Source: Streptomyces sp. CB01201 (GTDB taxonomy: Bacteria > Actinomycetota > Actinomycetes > Streptomycetales > Streptomycetaceae). From it: 64,000 bases of DNA. The position numbers and the translations under genes were made by a program. This document shows positions 48,727-57,134 of the stretch, piece after piece. A model generated the notes under the pieces. It had not been told where the DNA came from. It made no database searches and saw nothing but the letters and a program-made list of their open reading frames with translations. Positions within the stretch are counted from its first letter, which is position 1. Each line of letters begins with the position of its first letter. The stretch lies in the NCBI RefSeq assembly GCF_002803085.1, contig NZ_NNBJ01000001.1, forward strand, positions 699,040-763,039, written 5' to 3'.

Positions 48727-50649
48727 ATGTGGGGCGTGGGTCGACGGAGCTTCATGACCGTGGCGGGATCACTGGCGACGATGGCGGCGACCGGCACCTC
48801 GGCGCTGGCCAGCGGACACGCGCGTGACGCCGAGACCGCCACCGAGTACGTGGACGTACAACTGCTCAGCATCACCGACCTGCACGGATACCTGGCGGGA
48901 CCGCCCGCGAGCGACGCCGTCATCACGGGCGCGGGCGGCGAACAGTTCACCGTCGGCGGCGTGCCCTACCTGGCCACGCACCTCAAGAACCTCCGGGCCG
49001 GCCGCACCAACACGCTGTTCTTCGGACAGGGCGACCTGTTCTCCGGCTGGGCGTGGCCGGCCGAGTCGCTGGCCGACGAGCCCACCATCGAGGCGCTCAA
49101 CCGGATGAAGCTCGACTTCTCGACCGCCGGGAACCATGAGTTCGACCGCACCCCCGGATTCCTGATCAACCACATGGAACACGGCAGACCGTACGCCGGA
49201 GCGGGCTGGACGAACAGTTTCCCCGACTCCACCGGAAGGACCTTCCCCGGCGCGAACTTCCGTTACTACTCGGCCAACATGCTGTGGGGGAATACGGGAA
49301 AGACCGTTCTCCCGCCGATGAATGTCGAATGGGTCCAGGGGGCGAACGGCAAGCGCCTTCCGATCGGATTCATTCACCTGACCGTCACCGGCACCGACAC
49401 CGGTTCCACGAGTTTCCAGACCGCACTGCGCATGACCGAGGAGCTGGCGACCGCGAACCGCTGTGCGGCACTGCTCAAGGCGCAGGGAGTCAACGCCATC
49501 GTGCTCAGCATGCACGACGGGGCGGTCGCCGGCAGCGACTTCAACAGCGGGAGCAACCCCTCGGGCCCGGCCTACGACCTGGCGCTCGCCGTCTCGTCCG
49601 ACATCGACGCGATCGTCACCGGGCACTGGCACTACGCGTTCAACATGATGGTCCCCGACCCCTCCGGCAAGCCGCGCCCGTTCGTCGAGGCCGGCTGCCA
49701 CGCGCAGATCATCAACGAGATCAACCTGCGCCTCGACCCGGTGACGGGCGAGGTCGTGCGGGAGCTGACCACCTCGACCAACCACCCCAACACCCATGAC
49801 GTGACGCCCGACCCGGACCTCAAGGAGACGTCCGACTACTGGACGGGGTACGCCAACAACCGCGGCAACACCCGCATCGGTCGCCAGACGGCCTCGTTCA
49901 CCCGGAGCCTGAACAGCTTCGGCGAGAGCACGATGGGCAACCTCACCGCCGACTGGGCGCTGTGGGCCGGGGGACAGCCGCTGGACCCCTTCGACACGGG
50001 CAACATCTATCCGAACGTGCCCGCCCAGCTCGCCCTGATCGCGATCGCCCCGCGCCAGGGCTCCTGCGTCATCAACGGCGACCTCACCATCGACGCGACC
50101 ATGCAGGGCGCCGTCTCCTACCGCAAGGCGTTCAACGCGGTGGGCTACGGGGACCCGATCGTCACGACCACCGTCACCGGTCAGGTCATCCACGACACGC
50201 TGGAACAGCAGTGGAAGATGAAGGGGACCGTGCTCACCTACGCGCCCCTGGCCGTGTCGCACAACGTGCGCTACACCTTCGACGCCGCCGGGGCGGTGGG
50301 CAACCGGGTGGCCCCGGCCGATGTCCTCATCGACGGCACCCCGCTCGACCCGAAGGCCTCGTACCGGATCGCCGTCACGGCGTACACACTGATCGGCGCG
50401 GACGACTACCCGGCGCTGCTCACCCACTCCCAAGCGGTCCGCCACACCCGGGACTTCGAGAGCTTCATCGCCTACGTGCAGAGCCAGGCCGTCCTCACCC
50501 CGGCCCCCCTCGGCCGGGTCACCGCGCGCAACGCCGAGGCGCTGCGCGCTCAGACGGGCCAGCTGCTCCCGGTGCCCCGGACGCGCAGCGCCGACGCCGG
50601 GCCCCGGGTCGCCTCGGCCGGAACGGACGGCGGCGAAGGCCGCTGCTGA
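48727..50649 (+). CDS. Tat-exported 5'-nucleotidase/2',3'-cyclic phosphodiesterase family protein
   Basis: This 640-residue protein starts with the twin-arginine-like signal MWGVGRRSFMTVAGSLATMA. The metallophosphatase domain has DLHGYL, GNHEFDR, and GHWHYA, metal-binding motifs of the 5'-nucleotidase family. The C-terminal 5_nucleotid_C domain contains TMGNLTADWALWAGGQP and SYRIAVTAYTLIGADDYPAL, which form the nucleotide-binding half. The enzyme would dephosphorylate extracellular nucleotides. ATG 48727 follows GAGGGAG by six bases. Near the right edge of the window a secreted adenosine-deaminase-like gene could act on its product. Confidence 0.93.
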   Translation: MWGVGRRSFMTVAGSLATMAATGTSALASGHARDAETATEYVDVQLLSITDLHGYLAGPPASDAVITGAGGEQFTVGGVPYLATHLKNLRAGRTNTLFFGQGDLFSGWAWPAESLADEPTIEALNRMKLDFSTAGNHEFDRTPGFLINHMEHGRPYAGAGWTNSFPDSTGRTFPGANFRYYSANMLWGNTGKTVLPPMNVEWVQGANGKRLPIGFIHLTVTGTDTGSTSFQTALRMTEELATANRCAALLKAQGVNAIVLSMHDGAVAGSDFNSGSNPSGPAYDLALAVSSDIDAIVTGHWHYAFNMMVPDPSGKPRPFVEAGCHAQIINEINLRLDPVTGEVVRELTTSTNHPNTHDVTPDPDLKETSDYWTGYANNRGNTRIGRQTASFTRSLNSFGESTMGNLTADWALWAGGQPLDPFDTGNIYPNVPAQLALIAIAPRQGSCVINGDLTIDATMQGAVSYRKAFNAVGYGDPIVTTTVTGQVIHDTLEQQWKMKGTVLTYAPLAVSHNVRYTFDAAGAVGNRVAPADVLIDGTPLDPKASYRIAVTAYTLIGADDYPALLTHSQAVRHTRDFESFIAYVQSQAVLTPAPLGRVTARNAEALRAQTGQLLPVPRTRSADAGPRVASAGTDGGEGRC

Positions 50650-50762
50650 CCGGCGCGCCACTTCCTCCTCCGCGCGGCGGTCGCACGGGGGAGGAGGAGG
50701 CGACGACTCACCCCGCCGGAGGTCACTCGGCGACGAGCGACGCGTAGGGTCGTCGTGGTGGT

Positions 50763-52067
50763 GTGGCAAGGGGCCCACCACCGCGATCGCCCGTTGCCCG
50801 GAGGCCGAACCTGAGTACCGTCACCGCCGAGATCGTGTCGGCCGTCCTCCTGATCGGCGTGCTCGCCTTCGCCGTGGTGCGCCCCCGCAACTGGCCGGAA
50901 GCCGTGGCCGCACTTCCGGCGGCCGCGCTCGTGGTCGGGCTCGGCGCGGTCTCGCCCGCCGAGGCCTGGCAGCAGACCCGCGATCTGCTGCCGGTGGTCG
51001 GATTCCTCGCCGCCGTCCTCGTACTGGCCCAACTCTGCGACGACGACGGGCTGTTCGCGGCCACCGGTGACTTCGTGGCCCGGGTCTGCGGCAGCAGCGC
51101 CCAGCGTCTGCTCGGCGGGATCTTCGCCGTCGCCGCCGTCATCACCGCCGTGCTCAGCCTGGACGCGACCGTCGTGCTGCTCACCCCCGTGGTGTTCGCG
51201 ACGGCCGCCCGCGCCGGGGTCCGGGCCCGCCCGCATGTGTACGCGACCGCGCACCTGGCGAACTCGGCCTCCCTGCTGCTGCCCGTCTCCAACCTCACCA
51301 ACCTGCTCGCCCTCGCGGCCAGCGGGCTCACCTTCACCCGGTTCGCGGCACTGATGGCCCTGCCGTGGCTCGCGGCCATCGCCGTGGAGTACGCAATCTT
51401 CCGGGCCTTCTTCCGCAGCGATCTGGCCGCCCGGCCGAGCGGCGGGCGCGCGCGGGACAACACCCCGATGCCCGTGTTCACACTGGTGGTCCTCGCGCTG
51501 ACGCTCGCCGGGTTCGCCGTCACCTCGTTCGCGGGTCTGAGCCCGGCCTGGGCCGCGCTCGCCGGCGCGCTCGTCCTCGCCGCGCGCGGCCTGGCCCGGC
51601 GCCGCACGACGCCGCGCGCACTCGTCGGCTCGGCCGGCCTCCCGTTCTGCCTGTTCGTGCTCGGCCTCGGCATCGTCGTCAAGGCCGTCGTCGACAACGG
51701 TCTCGGCACCGCCATCGGCCATCTGCTGCCCGACGGCGACTCGCTGCCCGCCCTGCTCGCCGTCGTCGTGGTCGCCGCGGTCCTGTCGAACCTCATCAAC
51801 AACCTGCCCGCCGTGCTCGCCCTGCTCCCCGTCGCCGCCCCGGGCGGCCCGGGGCCGGTCCTGGCCGTGCTCATCGGCGTCAACCTGGGCCCCAATCTCA
51901 CCTACGTCGGCTCGCTGGCCACCCTGTTGTGGCGGCGCATCCTGCACGAGCACGACGACGCGCCGGAACTCGGGCACTTCACCCGCCTCGGTCTGCTCAC
52001 GGTTCCCGCCACACTGGTCGCGTCGACCGCCGCGCTGTGGGCGGCGCTGCACACGATCGGAGGCTGA
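50763..52067 (+). CDS. ArsB/SLC13-like permease
   Basis: This membrane protein of about 420 residues has 10-11 helices and the ArsB/NhaD (SLC13/IT superfamily) signatures SLDATVVLLTPVVFA near residue 135, ANSASLLLPVSNLTNLLAL near 165 and, at the second repeat, VLSNLINNLPAVLALLP and GVNLGPNLTYVGSLATLLWR. These are typical for oxyanion, arsenite or dicarboxylate transporters. The longest start is GTG 50763, but GGAGG at 50800-50804 is followed six bases later by CTG 50811; a CTG start is therefore possible. It is immediately upstream of a universal stress protein gene. Confidence 0.85.
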   Translation: MARGPPPRSPVARRPNLSTVTAEIVSAVLLIGVLAFAVVRPRNWPEAVAALPAAALVVGLGAVSPAEAWQQTRDLLPVVGFLAAVLVLAQLCDDDGLFAATGDFVARVCGSSAQRLLGGIFAVAAVITAVLSLDATVVLLTPVVFATAARAGVRARPHVYATAHLANSASLLLPVSNLTNLLALAASGLTFTRFAALMALPWLAAIAVEYAIFRAFFRSDLAARPSGGRARDNTPMPVFTLVVLALTLAGFAVTSFAGLSPAWAALAGALVLAARGLARRRTTPRALVGSAGLPFCLFVLGLGIVVKAVVDNGLGTAIGHLLPDGDSLPALLAVVVVAAVLSNLINNLPAVLALLPVAAPGGPGPVLAVLIGVNLGPNLTYVGSLATLLWRRILHEHDDAPELGHFTRLGLLTVPATLVASTAALWAALHTIGG

Positions 52068-52076
52068 CCGCATTCC

Positions 52077-52574
52077 ATGAGCGTCATCATCTGGATCACC
52101 GAGGGCACCTGGCCCGCTTGCGTGGATGCCGCCCGCGAGCACACCGCCGCGGACGACGACCTCGTACTCCTGCACGTCACCGACGACACCGTGGCCGAGG
52201 CCGCGCACGGGGCCTTCGCCGGACTGCTCGGACGAGGCCACCGCGAACGCGATCCCGGCACCCGCCTCGAAGACCTCTCCCGGGCCGCCGTCGACGACCT
52301 CTTCGCCGACGCCGAGCAGCGCCTGGGCCGCCCGGCCCGCCGCCTGGAGGTGACCGGCCGCGCCGAGCAGCGGGTCGTCCGCGCGGCGGAAGGCGCCGAC
52401 CTGCTGGTCTGCGCCCGCGACGGCGACCGCGGCCATCTCGGGCCCCGCAGCCTCGGCCCGGCCACCCGGTTCGTCGTGGACCACGCGCCCTGCCCGATCC
52501 TGCTGGTCTGGCCCGATACGGTCCCCGGCCTCGGCTCCCTGCCGCCGCCACCGCCCGAGCCCCCGCGGAGCTGA
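52077..52574 (+). CDS. Universal stress protein family protein
   Basis: This 165-residue protein has a UspA-like Rossmann fold: VIIWITEGTWPACVDAA at the start, DDLVLLHVTDDTV after the first helix and a C-terminal DLLVCARDGDRGHLGPRSLGPATRFVVDHAPCPILLV. The last segment contains a GxxG-like ATP-binding region, but the usual GS(V/T) is replaced by GP. It starts nine bases after the permease stop, so the two are co-transcribed; the protein may regulate the permease. Pro-rich tail PPPPPEPPRS. Confidence 0.85.
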   Translation: MSVIIWITEGTWPACVDAAREHTAADDDLVLLHVTDDTVAEAAHGAFAGLLGRGHRERDPGTRLEDLSRAAVDDLFADAEQRLGRPARRLEVTGRAEQRVVRAAEGADLLVCARDGDRGHLGPRSLGPATRFVVDHAPCPILLVWPDTVPGLGSLPPPPPEPPRS

Positions 52575-52779
52575 CCCGCGCCCGGTGCGGGGCCGGTTGG
52601 CGGGCGGCCGAAGCCGGGCGCTAGCCTGGGGGAAGCGGTGCTGACCGGTGGCGACAAGCCGAACGGGCCACCGCGCGGCGGTGGGGCCCGCCGTACCCGA
52701 ACCGCGGCATCCGCGCCGCCAACGGTCCCTACTTGCGAGCGCATGCGCCCGGGTCGGGTGCCCAGCAGGTAGGAGAGGT

Positions 52780-53271
52780 ATGTCCGAGCGAGCCCACGAG
52801 GCGGGGGCGGCCACCCAGCCCACCGACCCCGACATCGACCTGGCCGTGCCGGCTCAGCGCCTTGAGGCCGCGCGCGGTCTCGGCCCGGTCGTCGCGGTGG
52901 TGGCGCTCGGCGGAGCGATCGGCGCCAGTGCCCGTTACGGGGCTTCGCTCCTGTGGACCACCCCGTCAGGGTCCTTCCCGTGGACGACGCTGCTGGTGAA
53001 CGCCCTGGGCTGCGCGGTCATCGGGATCTTCATGGTGGTGATCACCGAGGTGCGGCCCGTGCACAGGCTGGTGCGCCCCTTCTTCGGCACCGGTGTCCTC
53101 GGCGGATTCACCACCTTCTCGACGTACGCCGTCGACATCCAGAAGCTCCTCTCCGCCGGGCGGCCCCTCACCGCCTGCGCCTATCTGGCCCTGACCCTGT
53201 TCGCGGCGCTCGCGGCGGTGGCGAGCGCGGTGTGGCTGACCCGACGGGTCCTCGTACGGAGGCAGCGATGA
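52780..53271 (+). CDS. crcB: CrcB/Fluc fluoride ion channel, first copy
   Basis: This 163-residue membrane protein has four helices and the Fluc signatures [11 protein letters not shown] (helix 1), [19 protein letters not shown] (helix 2, with Asn) and [16 protein letters not shown] (helix 3 break with Phe box TTFST). Fluc channels export fluoride and form dual-topology dimers. A polar 30-residue N-terminal extension precedes the first helix. ATG 52780 is preceded by AGGAGAGG. It overlaps the DUF190 gene by four bases and is paired with another crcB gene. Confidence 0.93.
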   Translation: MSERAHEAGAATQPTDPDIDLAVPAQRLEAARGLGPVVAVVALGGAIGASARYGASLLWTTPSGSFPWTTLLVNALGCAVIGIFMVVITEVRPVHRLVRPFFGTGVLGGFTTFSTYAVDIQKLLSAGRPLTACAYLALTLFAALAAVASAVWLTRRVLVRRQR

Positions 53272-53624
53272 CAGCGACGACCAGACCGACCGGACGCGCC
53301 CTGCGGGCGACGGTCCTCATCGGCGAGAGCGACCTGTGGCACCACAGGCCCGTCTACACCGAGATCGTGCACCGGGCCCACGCGGCCGGGCTCGCCGGCG
53401 CCAGTGTGTTCCGCGGCATCGAGGGCTTCGGCGCCTCCTCACTGGTCCACACCCAGCGCCTCCTCTCGCTCAGCGAGGACATGCCCGTAGCGGTCGTCAT
53501 CGTGGACGACGAGGAGCGCGTACGTGCCTTCCTGCCCCAGCTCGACGAGCTGGTCACCGAAGGCCTGGTGATGCTCGACGACTGCGAGGTCGTCCGCCAC
53601 GTCGGCCGGGAGGCCGCCAAGTGA
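53268..53624 (+). CDS. DUF190 family PII-like protein
   Basis: This 118-residue protein matches the DUF190 domain, a ferredoxin-like PII-superfamily fold: [35 protein letters not shown], then [27 protein letters not shown], and a C-terminal [27 protein letters not shown]190 proteins are commonly found in fluoride-channel operons and may bind a nucleotide. The ATG overlaps the stop of the first crcB and its own stop overlaps the second crcB start, so all three are translationally coupled. Confidence 0.92.
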   Translation: MTATTRPTGRALRATVLIGESDLWHHRPVYTEIVHRAHAAGLAGASVFRGIEGFGASSLVHTQRLLSLSEDMPVAVVIVDDEERVRAFLPQLDELVTEGLVMLDDCEVVRHVGREAAK

Positions 53625-53995
53625 GCTGGATCTACGTGGTGTTGGGGGCGGCGATCGGCGCGCCCCTGCGCTTCCTCACCGACCTGGCCGTGCAGAAGCG
53701 GCACGACAGCGTCTTCCCCTGGGGCACCTTCACCGTCAACGTCGTCGGCTGTCTGATCCTGGGCACGCTCACCGGCGCGGTCACCGCGGGCGCCGCCTCC
53801 TCGTCCGTGCAGCTGTTCCTCGGCACGGGGCTCTGCGGGGCGCTGACCACGTACTCGACCTTCTCGTACGAGACGCTCCGGCTCGCCGAGGACGGGGCGA
53901 GGTTCTACGCGGCGGCCAACGTCGTGGTGAGCGTGGTGGCCGGGCTCGGTGCGGTCTTCGCCGGGGTGGGGCTCGCCGGGGCGCTCTGGGGCTGA
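53621..53995 (+). CDS. crcB: CrcB/Fluc fluoride ion channel, second copy
   Basis: This 124-residue Fluc subunit starts directly with the first helix ([20 protein letters not shown]) and has [21 protein letters not shown] and [18 protein letters not shown] with the conserved Asn and Phe/Thr-Ser-Thr elements. It lacks the N-terminal extension of the first copy. Paired crcB genes usually encode antiparallel heterodimers. GTG 53621 overlaps the DUF190 stop (GTGA). Confidence 0.93.
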   Translation: MSWIYVVLGAAIGAPLRFLTDLAVQKRHDSVFPWGTFTVNVVGCLILGTLTGAVTAGAASSSVQLFLGTGLCGALTTYSTFSYETLRLAEDGARFYAAANVVVSVVAGLGAVFAGVGLAGALWG

Positions 53996-54090
53996 GGCCC
54001 GGCACGACGGCGGAGCCGGCGATCGATCCGTCCGGCGCCCGTGACGAGGCGGCCCGCGGACACGCGCAACCAATCCGGACCTTCTGGCGT

Positions 54091-54104
54091 CTACACGGCT
54101 GTAG
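54091..54104. promoter_or_regulatory. CTACA-N4-TGTAG inverted repeat
   Basis: CTACACGGCTGTAG lies 85 bases upstream of the PAP2 phosphatase start codon. It is a perfect five-base inverted repeat with a four-base spacer and could be an operator for a BlaI-like or similar small repressor. The spacer differs from the classical BlaI/MecI two-base type, so the identification is weak. Confidence 0.35.
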
Positions 54105-54188
54105 TCGTTAATGTTCCGCTCGCCGGGCCGTCACCCAGAGGGCCGCCGCACGCCCCGCCCCGTTCGATCCACCGGAGAACCGCATCCC

Positions 54189-54806
54189 ATGACCAGTCCC
54201 ACCCCCACGCCCCAGGCCCTGGACGGCGCGTCCATCGACGGCGGCCTGTACGGCGACATCACGGACTTCGCCCGGCACACGCACTGGCTGAACGGGCCCG
54301 TGTTCGCCTACACCAGCTACGGCGTCGCCCTGTTCGCGGTGCTCATGCTGGCCGGGTGGTGGATCGCCCGGCGCAAGGACGCCTCCGTGATGGCCGCGGC
54401 CCTGTCCGCGCCGATCGCGGTGGTCCTGGCATACGTGGTGAACGACGCCGTCAAGTCGGTGTTCACGGAACCGCGGCCGTGCCGGGCCCTGCCGCACGAC
54501 TTCCTGATCGAGAAGTGCCCGCCCGTGAACGACTACGCCTTCCCCAGCAACCACACCACGGTGGCCGCCGCCGCGGCCGTGGCGTTGTTCCTCGTCGACC
54601 GGCGCCTCGGCGCGATCGCCGCCCTCGCCGCGCTCCTGATGGCCGCGTCCCGGGTCTACGTCGGCGCGCACTACCCGCACGACGTACTGGTCGCCCTCGT
54701 GGTCGGCGGCGTGGTGGCCCTCGCGGTGACATGGTCGGCGCGGCGGTACGCGGCCCCGCTCGTCTCGCGGCTGCGCGGCGGCGCCCTCAAGCCCCTGCTC
54801 GCCTGA
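54189..54806 (+). CDS. PAP2-family membrane phosphatase
   Basis: This 205-residue membrane protein has five helices and the three PAP2 motifs in good order: KSVFTEPRP (KxxxxxxRP), PSNHT (PSGH variant with Asn for Gly) and SRVYVGAHYPHDV (SRxxxxxHxxxD). It is a likely undecaprenyl-diphosphate or other lipid phosphatase, in contrast to the degenerate PAP2 protein at 16644. ATG 54189 is chosen after the open frame beginning at 54111; the residues before it are not conserved. Confidence 0.9.
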   Translation: MTSPTPTPQALDGASIDGGLYGDITDFARHTHWLNGPVFAYTSYGVALFAVLMLAGWWIARRKDASVMAAALSAPIAVVLAYVVNDAVKSVFTEPRPCRALPHDFLIEKCPPVNDYAFPSNHTTVAAAAAVALFLVDRRLGAIAALAALLMAASRVYVGAHYPHDVLVALVVGGVVALAVTWSARRYAAPLVSRLRGGALKPLLA

Positions 54807-54890
54807 ACCGCGCGCGGGCCGGCGGCGTTTCTCGTACGCGTGGGCGTGGGCCGGTGTCCAGGGCGGCTTAGAACACCTAGGGTCGGCGGC

Positions 54891-55574
54891 ATGCTGCGAA
54901 TCGTCGATGAACTCGCCGGCCCCGGCCCCTTGCGCATCTGCGCCCACGCACCCGCCGACGGCGAGCCCGGCACCGCGCTGCGGGTGCTCCTGATGGCGGA
55001 TGTTCTGGCGCGCGTCGTCGAGCAGCGCGGCCGGGCGGCCCTCATCGGCTGGACCGGCCCCGAGCAGCAGGTGGCCGCCGCCGGAATCCGGCCGCCCGAC
55101 GCCGAGGGGGACCCGGAGAGCATCGCCGAGGCACTCGGCGGGCTGCCCGGGGTCCAGCTCAGCAGCGGGACGTACGAAGGGGCCGGTGTCGCCGGACTCC
55201 AGATCGGTGCGGCCGTGCTGCCCCCGCTCGACGGCCTCGACCTGCTGGCCGTACGCCTGCTGCTGCTCAGCCGGCCCTACGAGGAACCGGTCTCGGTGAC
55301 GGCCGAACAGGTCGACGAGGCGGCGCGTGCGATGGCCCGCTGGCGGCGGGCCGTCGCGGACTGGGCCACGCACCCCTCGAAGCCGATCCCCGCCGACCTC
55401 AAGAGCACGGCCCGTACCGCCCTGGACAACCGGCTCGACACCGCCGCCGTACTGCGCCTCCTGCACGATCTCGCGACGTCCGACGAGGTGCCACCGGGCG
55501 CCAAGTTCGAGACCATGTCGCATCTGGACCGTGTGCTCGGCCTCGAACTCGTCCGCGAGGTCGGCACGGTGTGA
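54891..55574 (+). CDS. Truncated cysteinyl-tRNA-synthetase-like protein without active-site motifs
   Basis: This 227-residue protein resembles two pieces of cysteinyl-tRNA synthetase joined together. Residues 13-50 (LRICAHAPADGEPGTALRVL, then LMADVLARVVEQRG) match the N-terminal Rossmann region that normally includes HIGH; here no HIGH is present. Residues 125-225 (VRLLLLSRPYEEPVSVTAEQ, then LDNRLDTAAVLRLLHDL and DRVLGLELV) match the C-terminal helical region after KMSKS; KMSKS itself is absent. The zinc/cysteine-selection domain is deleted. It is therefore probably not an aminoacylating enzyme; a regulatory or cysteine/nucleotide-sensing role is possible. The start ATG 54891 gives the best fit. 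Confidence 0.72.
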   Translation: MLRIVDELAGPGPLRICAHAPADGEPGTALRVLLMADVLARVVEQRGRAALIGWTGPEQQVAAAGIRPPDAEGDPESIAEALGGLPGVQLSSGTYEGAGVAGLQIGAAVLPPLDGLDLLAVRLLLLSRPYEEPVSVTAEQVDEAARAMARWRRAVADWATHPSKPIPADLKSTARTALDNRLDTAAVLRLLHDLATSDEVPPGAKFETMSHLDRVLGLELVREVGTV

Positions 55575-55636
55575 ACCCGGCGGCCGGGCTCACCCGTGAG
55601 GTCGGCACGGGGCGAACCGGCGGCCGCGGTCACCCG
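55557..55636. repeat. Tandem duplication of about 40 bp at the 3' end of the CysRS-like gene
   Basis: Positions 55557-55596 (including the TGA stop of the CysRS-like gene) are repeated almost completely at 55598-55636, sharing GAGGTCGGCACGG, CGGCGGCCG and the ending TCACCCG with a few changes and one indel. It sits in the convergent gap behind the rraA-like gene and is one of four such 3'-end duplications in this window. Confidence 0.8.
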
Positions 55637-55670
55637 CCAACCCGCCCCGAGAGCACGGTGGTTGGCGGGC

Positions 55671-56294
55671 TCAGCCCTCGAAGCCGCCTTCGCGCAGGGC
55701 CCTGTCGATGCGGTCGCGGTGGGCCTCCTCCCACGCGTCGAGGGATTGGGCGGCCTCCTTGGCCAGCTTCTGCCGGGCCGCCGCGAGCACCTGCTCCGCC
55801 CGGGCGCGCGGGCTGACCACGACGCCCTCCTCGTCCGCGACCACCACATCACCGGCGTTCACGAGCACGCCGCCGCAGCGCACCGGCTCGTTGAGCGGGG
55901 CCACGGCCTCCTTGGTGCCGGGGACGGGGATGACGCCCCGGGCGAAGACGGGGAAGCCGGCCTCACGGACCTCGGCGAGGTCACGGATCACCCCGTCGAC
56001 CACGAAGGCCGCGATACCCCGGCGCTGGGCCACGGCGCACACATTGCCGCCGGCGAGGGCGTAGTCCAGATCGCCCGACTCCACGACGACGACCGAACCG
56101 GGCTCGGCCCGGTAAATGGCCGCGTGCAGCATGAGGTTGTCACCGGCCGGACAGCGCACGGTGAATGCGGGCCCGGCCACACGAGGCGTCGGGGACCACA
56201 GCGGGCGAATTCCGATATCCATGACCTGTCGGCGTCCCACGACGTCGGCGAGCGTCGTCGGGGGAATGTCCTTGAATTCGCTGAAGTCGTTCAT
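55671..56294 (-). CDS. RraA-like / HMG aldolase-family protein
   Basis: This 207-residue protein matches the RraA/DlpA family: TLADVVGRRQVMDIGIRPLW at the start, AGPAFTVRCPAGDNLMLHAAIY in the middle, and the glycine-rich GGNVCAVAQRRGIAAFVVDGVIRDLAEV, with the Arg-Asp pair that binds metal and substrate in aldolases. Members are 4-hydroxy-4-methyl-2-oxoglutarate aldolases or RNase E inhibitors. It starts at ATG 56294, preceded by GAGGAAG. A 10-bp hairpin (56339-56363) lies in the upstream 5' region. Confidence 0.88.
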   Translation of the reverse strand: MNDFSEFKDIPPTTLADVVGRRQVMDIGIRPLWSPTPRVAGPAFTVRCPAGDNLMLHAAIYRAEPGSVVVVESGDLDYALAGGNVCAVAQRRGIAAFVVDGVIRDLAEVREAGFPVFARGVIPVPGTKEAVAPLNEPVRCGGVLVNAGDVVVADEEGVVVSPRARAEQVLAAARQKLAKEAAQSLDAWEEAHRDRIDRALREGGFEG

Positions 56295-56950
56295 TCTCTT
56301 CCTCACGGTTGGCAGTTGACGACTGCTTATTCTTTTTCGTGCCGGCCGCCGGTCGGCCGGCACGGGATTGACGGGACGTGACGGGGCTTGCGCGACCCGC
56401 GAGTTGGACGGCAGGGGCGGGGCTCGATGTCGTGAGAGGCGCGGGGAGCCGGGCGGTGGGCCGCGCGCCATTCGGAGAAGAGTGCGTTGGTCACCACTTC
56501 GCCTCTCTGTCGGCTCCCGCTACCGGCCCCATGTCCCACGCCCTCTTCCGGGTCGGTGATCATGATCCCCGACCGGGGTGCAGGGGGCGCGTGTGCCGCC
56601 GCACACCGAGGATGGGGCCACCCTCTGCGTCCGTAATGTCCCTATTGAAAGGTAATGCGCGCAGGCCGGCGCGCCGCGAAAATGTCCAAATTAGGGCTAA
56701 TGGGTGGGACTCGCCTTGTTTATCGCCGGCCCCGGCGGTTGCGTCATCGGCGAGTGAATTGGGTCACGCGGGGCCTGTTGGCCCCGCAGGGCCCCTGCGG
56801 GGCATTTCGGTGCAGCCGAAAGCGAGTTGAGGGTGCGCGGTGAACCGCCCGGCTCGGGAGAATTCGAGTTGATCTATATCCGCGATCATCATTCGTGAAT
56901 TCCCGCCTTGTTTCCGTCGGGGCTATTCGTCTACGTTCACCGTCAATCCG
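56295..56950. other. Non-coding 656-bp region upstream of the c-di-AMP riboswitch
   Basis: No credible gene. Features seen: the stem-loop GTGCCGGCCG-5-CGGCCGGCAC (56339-56363) just upstream of the RraA gene on the minus strand; a GC hairpin GCCCCGCAGG-GCC-CCTGCGGGGC (56781-56803); and an AT-rich stretch near 56866-56900 that probably holds the promoter for the riboswitch transcript. Confidence 0.6.
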
Positions 56951-57119
56951 GAAGGAACGCCGAATCCTGCCGCCGTCCGGAGCCGCCCAGACACGTACGG
57001 CAGGAGCGGGGGACCCAGGTAAGCCGCCGATCCGGATTCCGGACCGGCTGGGGTGAAGTCGCGTGCATCGCGGCCGGACAGCTCCCGTCCGAACCCGACA
57101 GCTCACCTCGTAGGCGACG
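56951..57119 (+). promoter_or_regulatory. YdaO-yuaA c-di-AMP riboswitch
   Basis: The 5' region of the lytic protein gene matches the ydaO/yuaA riboswitch layout as found ahead of Streptomyces cell-wall hydrolase genes. Conserved blocks are CGCCGAATCCTGCCG (56960 region), GCAGGAGCGGGGGACCCAG (57000 region), GGGGTGAAGTCGCG (57050 region), CGTCCGAACCCGACAGCTC (57085 region) and the terminal ACCTCGTAGGCGACGG. Cyclic di-AMP binding turns off expression in this class. It ends a few bases before the GAGAGG ribosome-binding site. Confidence 0.9.
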
Positions 57120-57134
57120 GAGAGGAAATACACC

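Noticed and set aside
52575..52779. Possible fluoride riboswitch ahead of the first crcB gene
   Set aside because: The region is GC-rich and forms hairpins, but I could not align the conserved GATG and CTAC elements of the crcB motif. A covariance-model search would decide.
54091..54104. Classical BlaI/MecI operator
   Set aside because: The spacer is four bases rather than the two of the usual TACA-N2-TGTA type, and no blaI-like gene is nearby.
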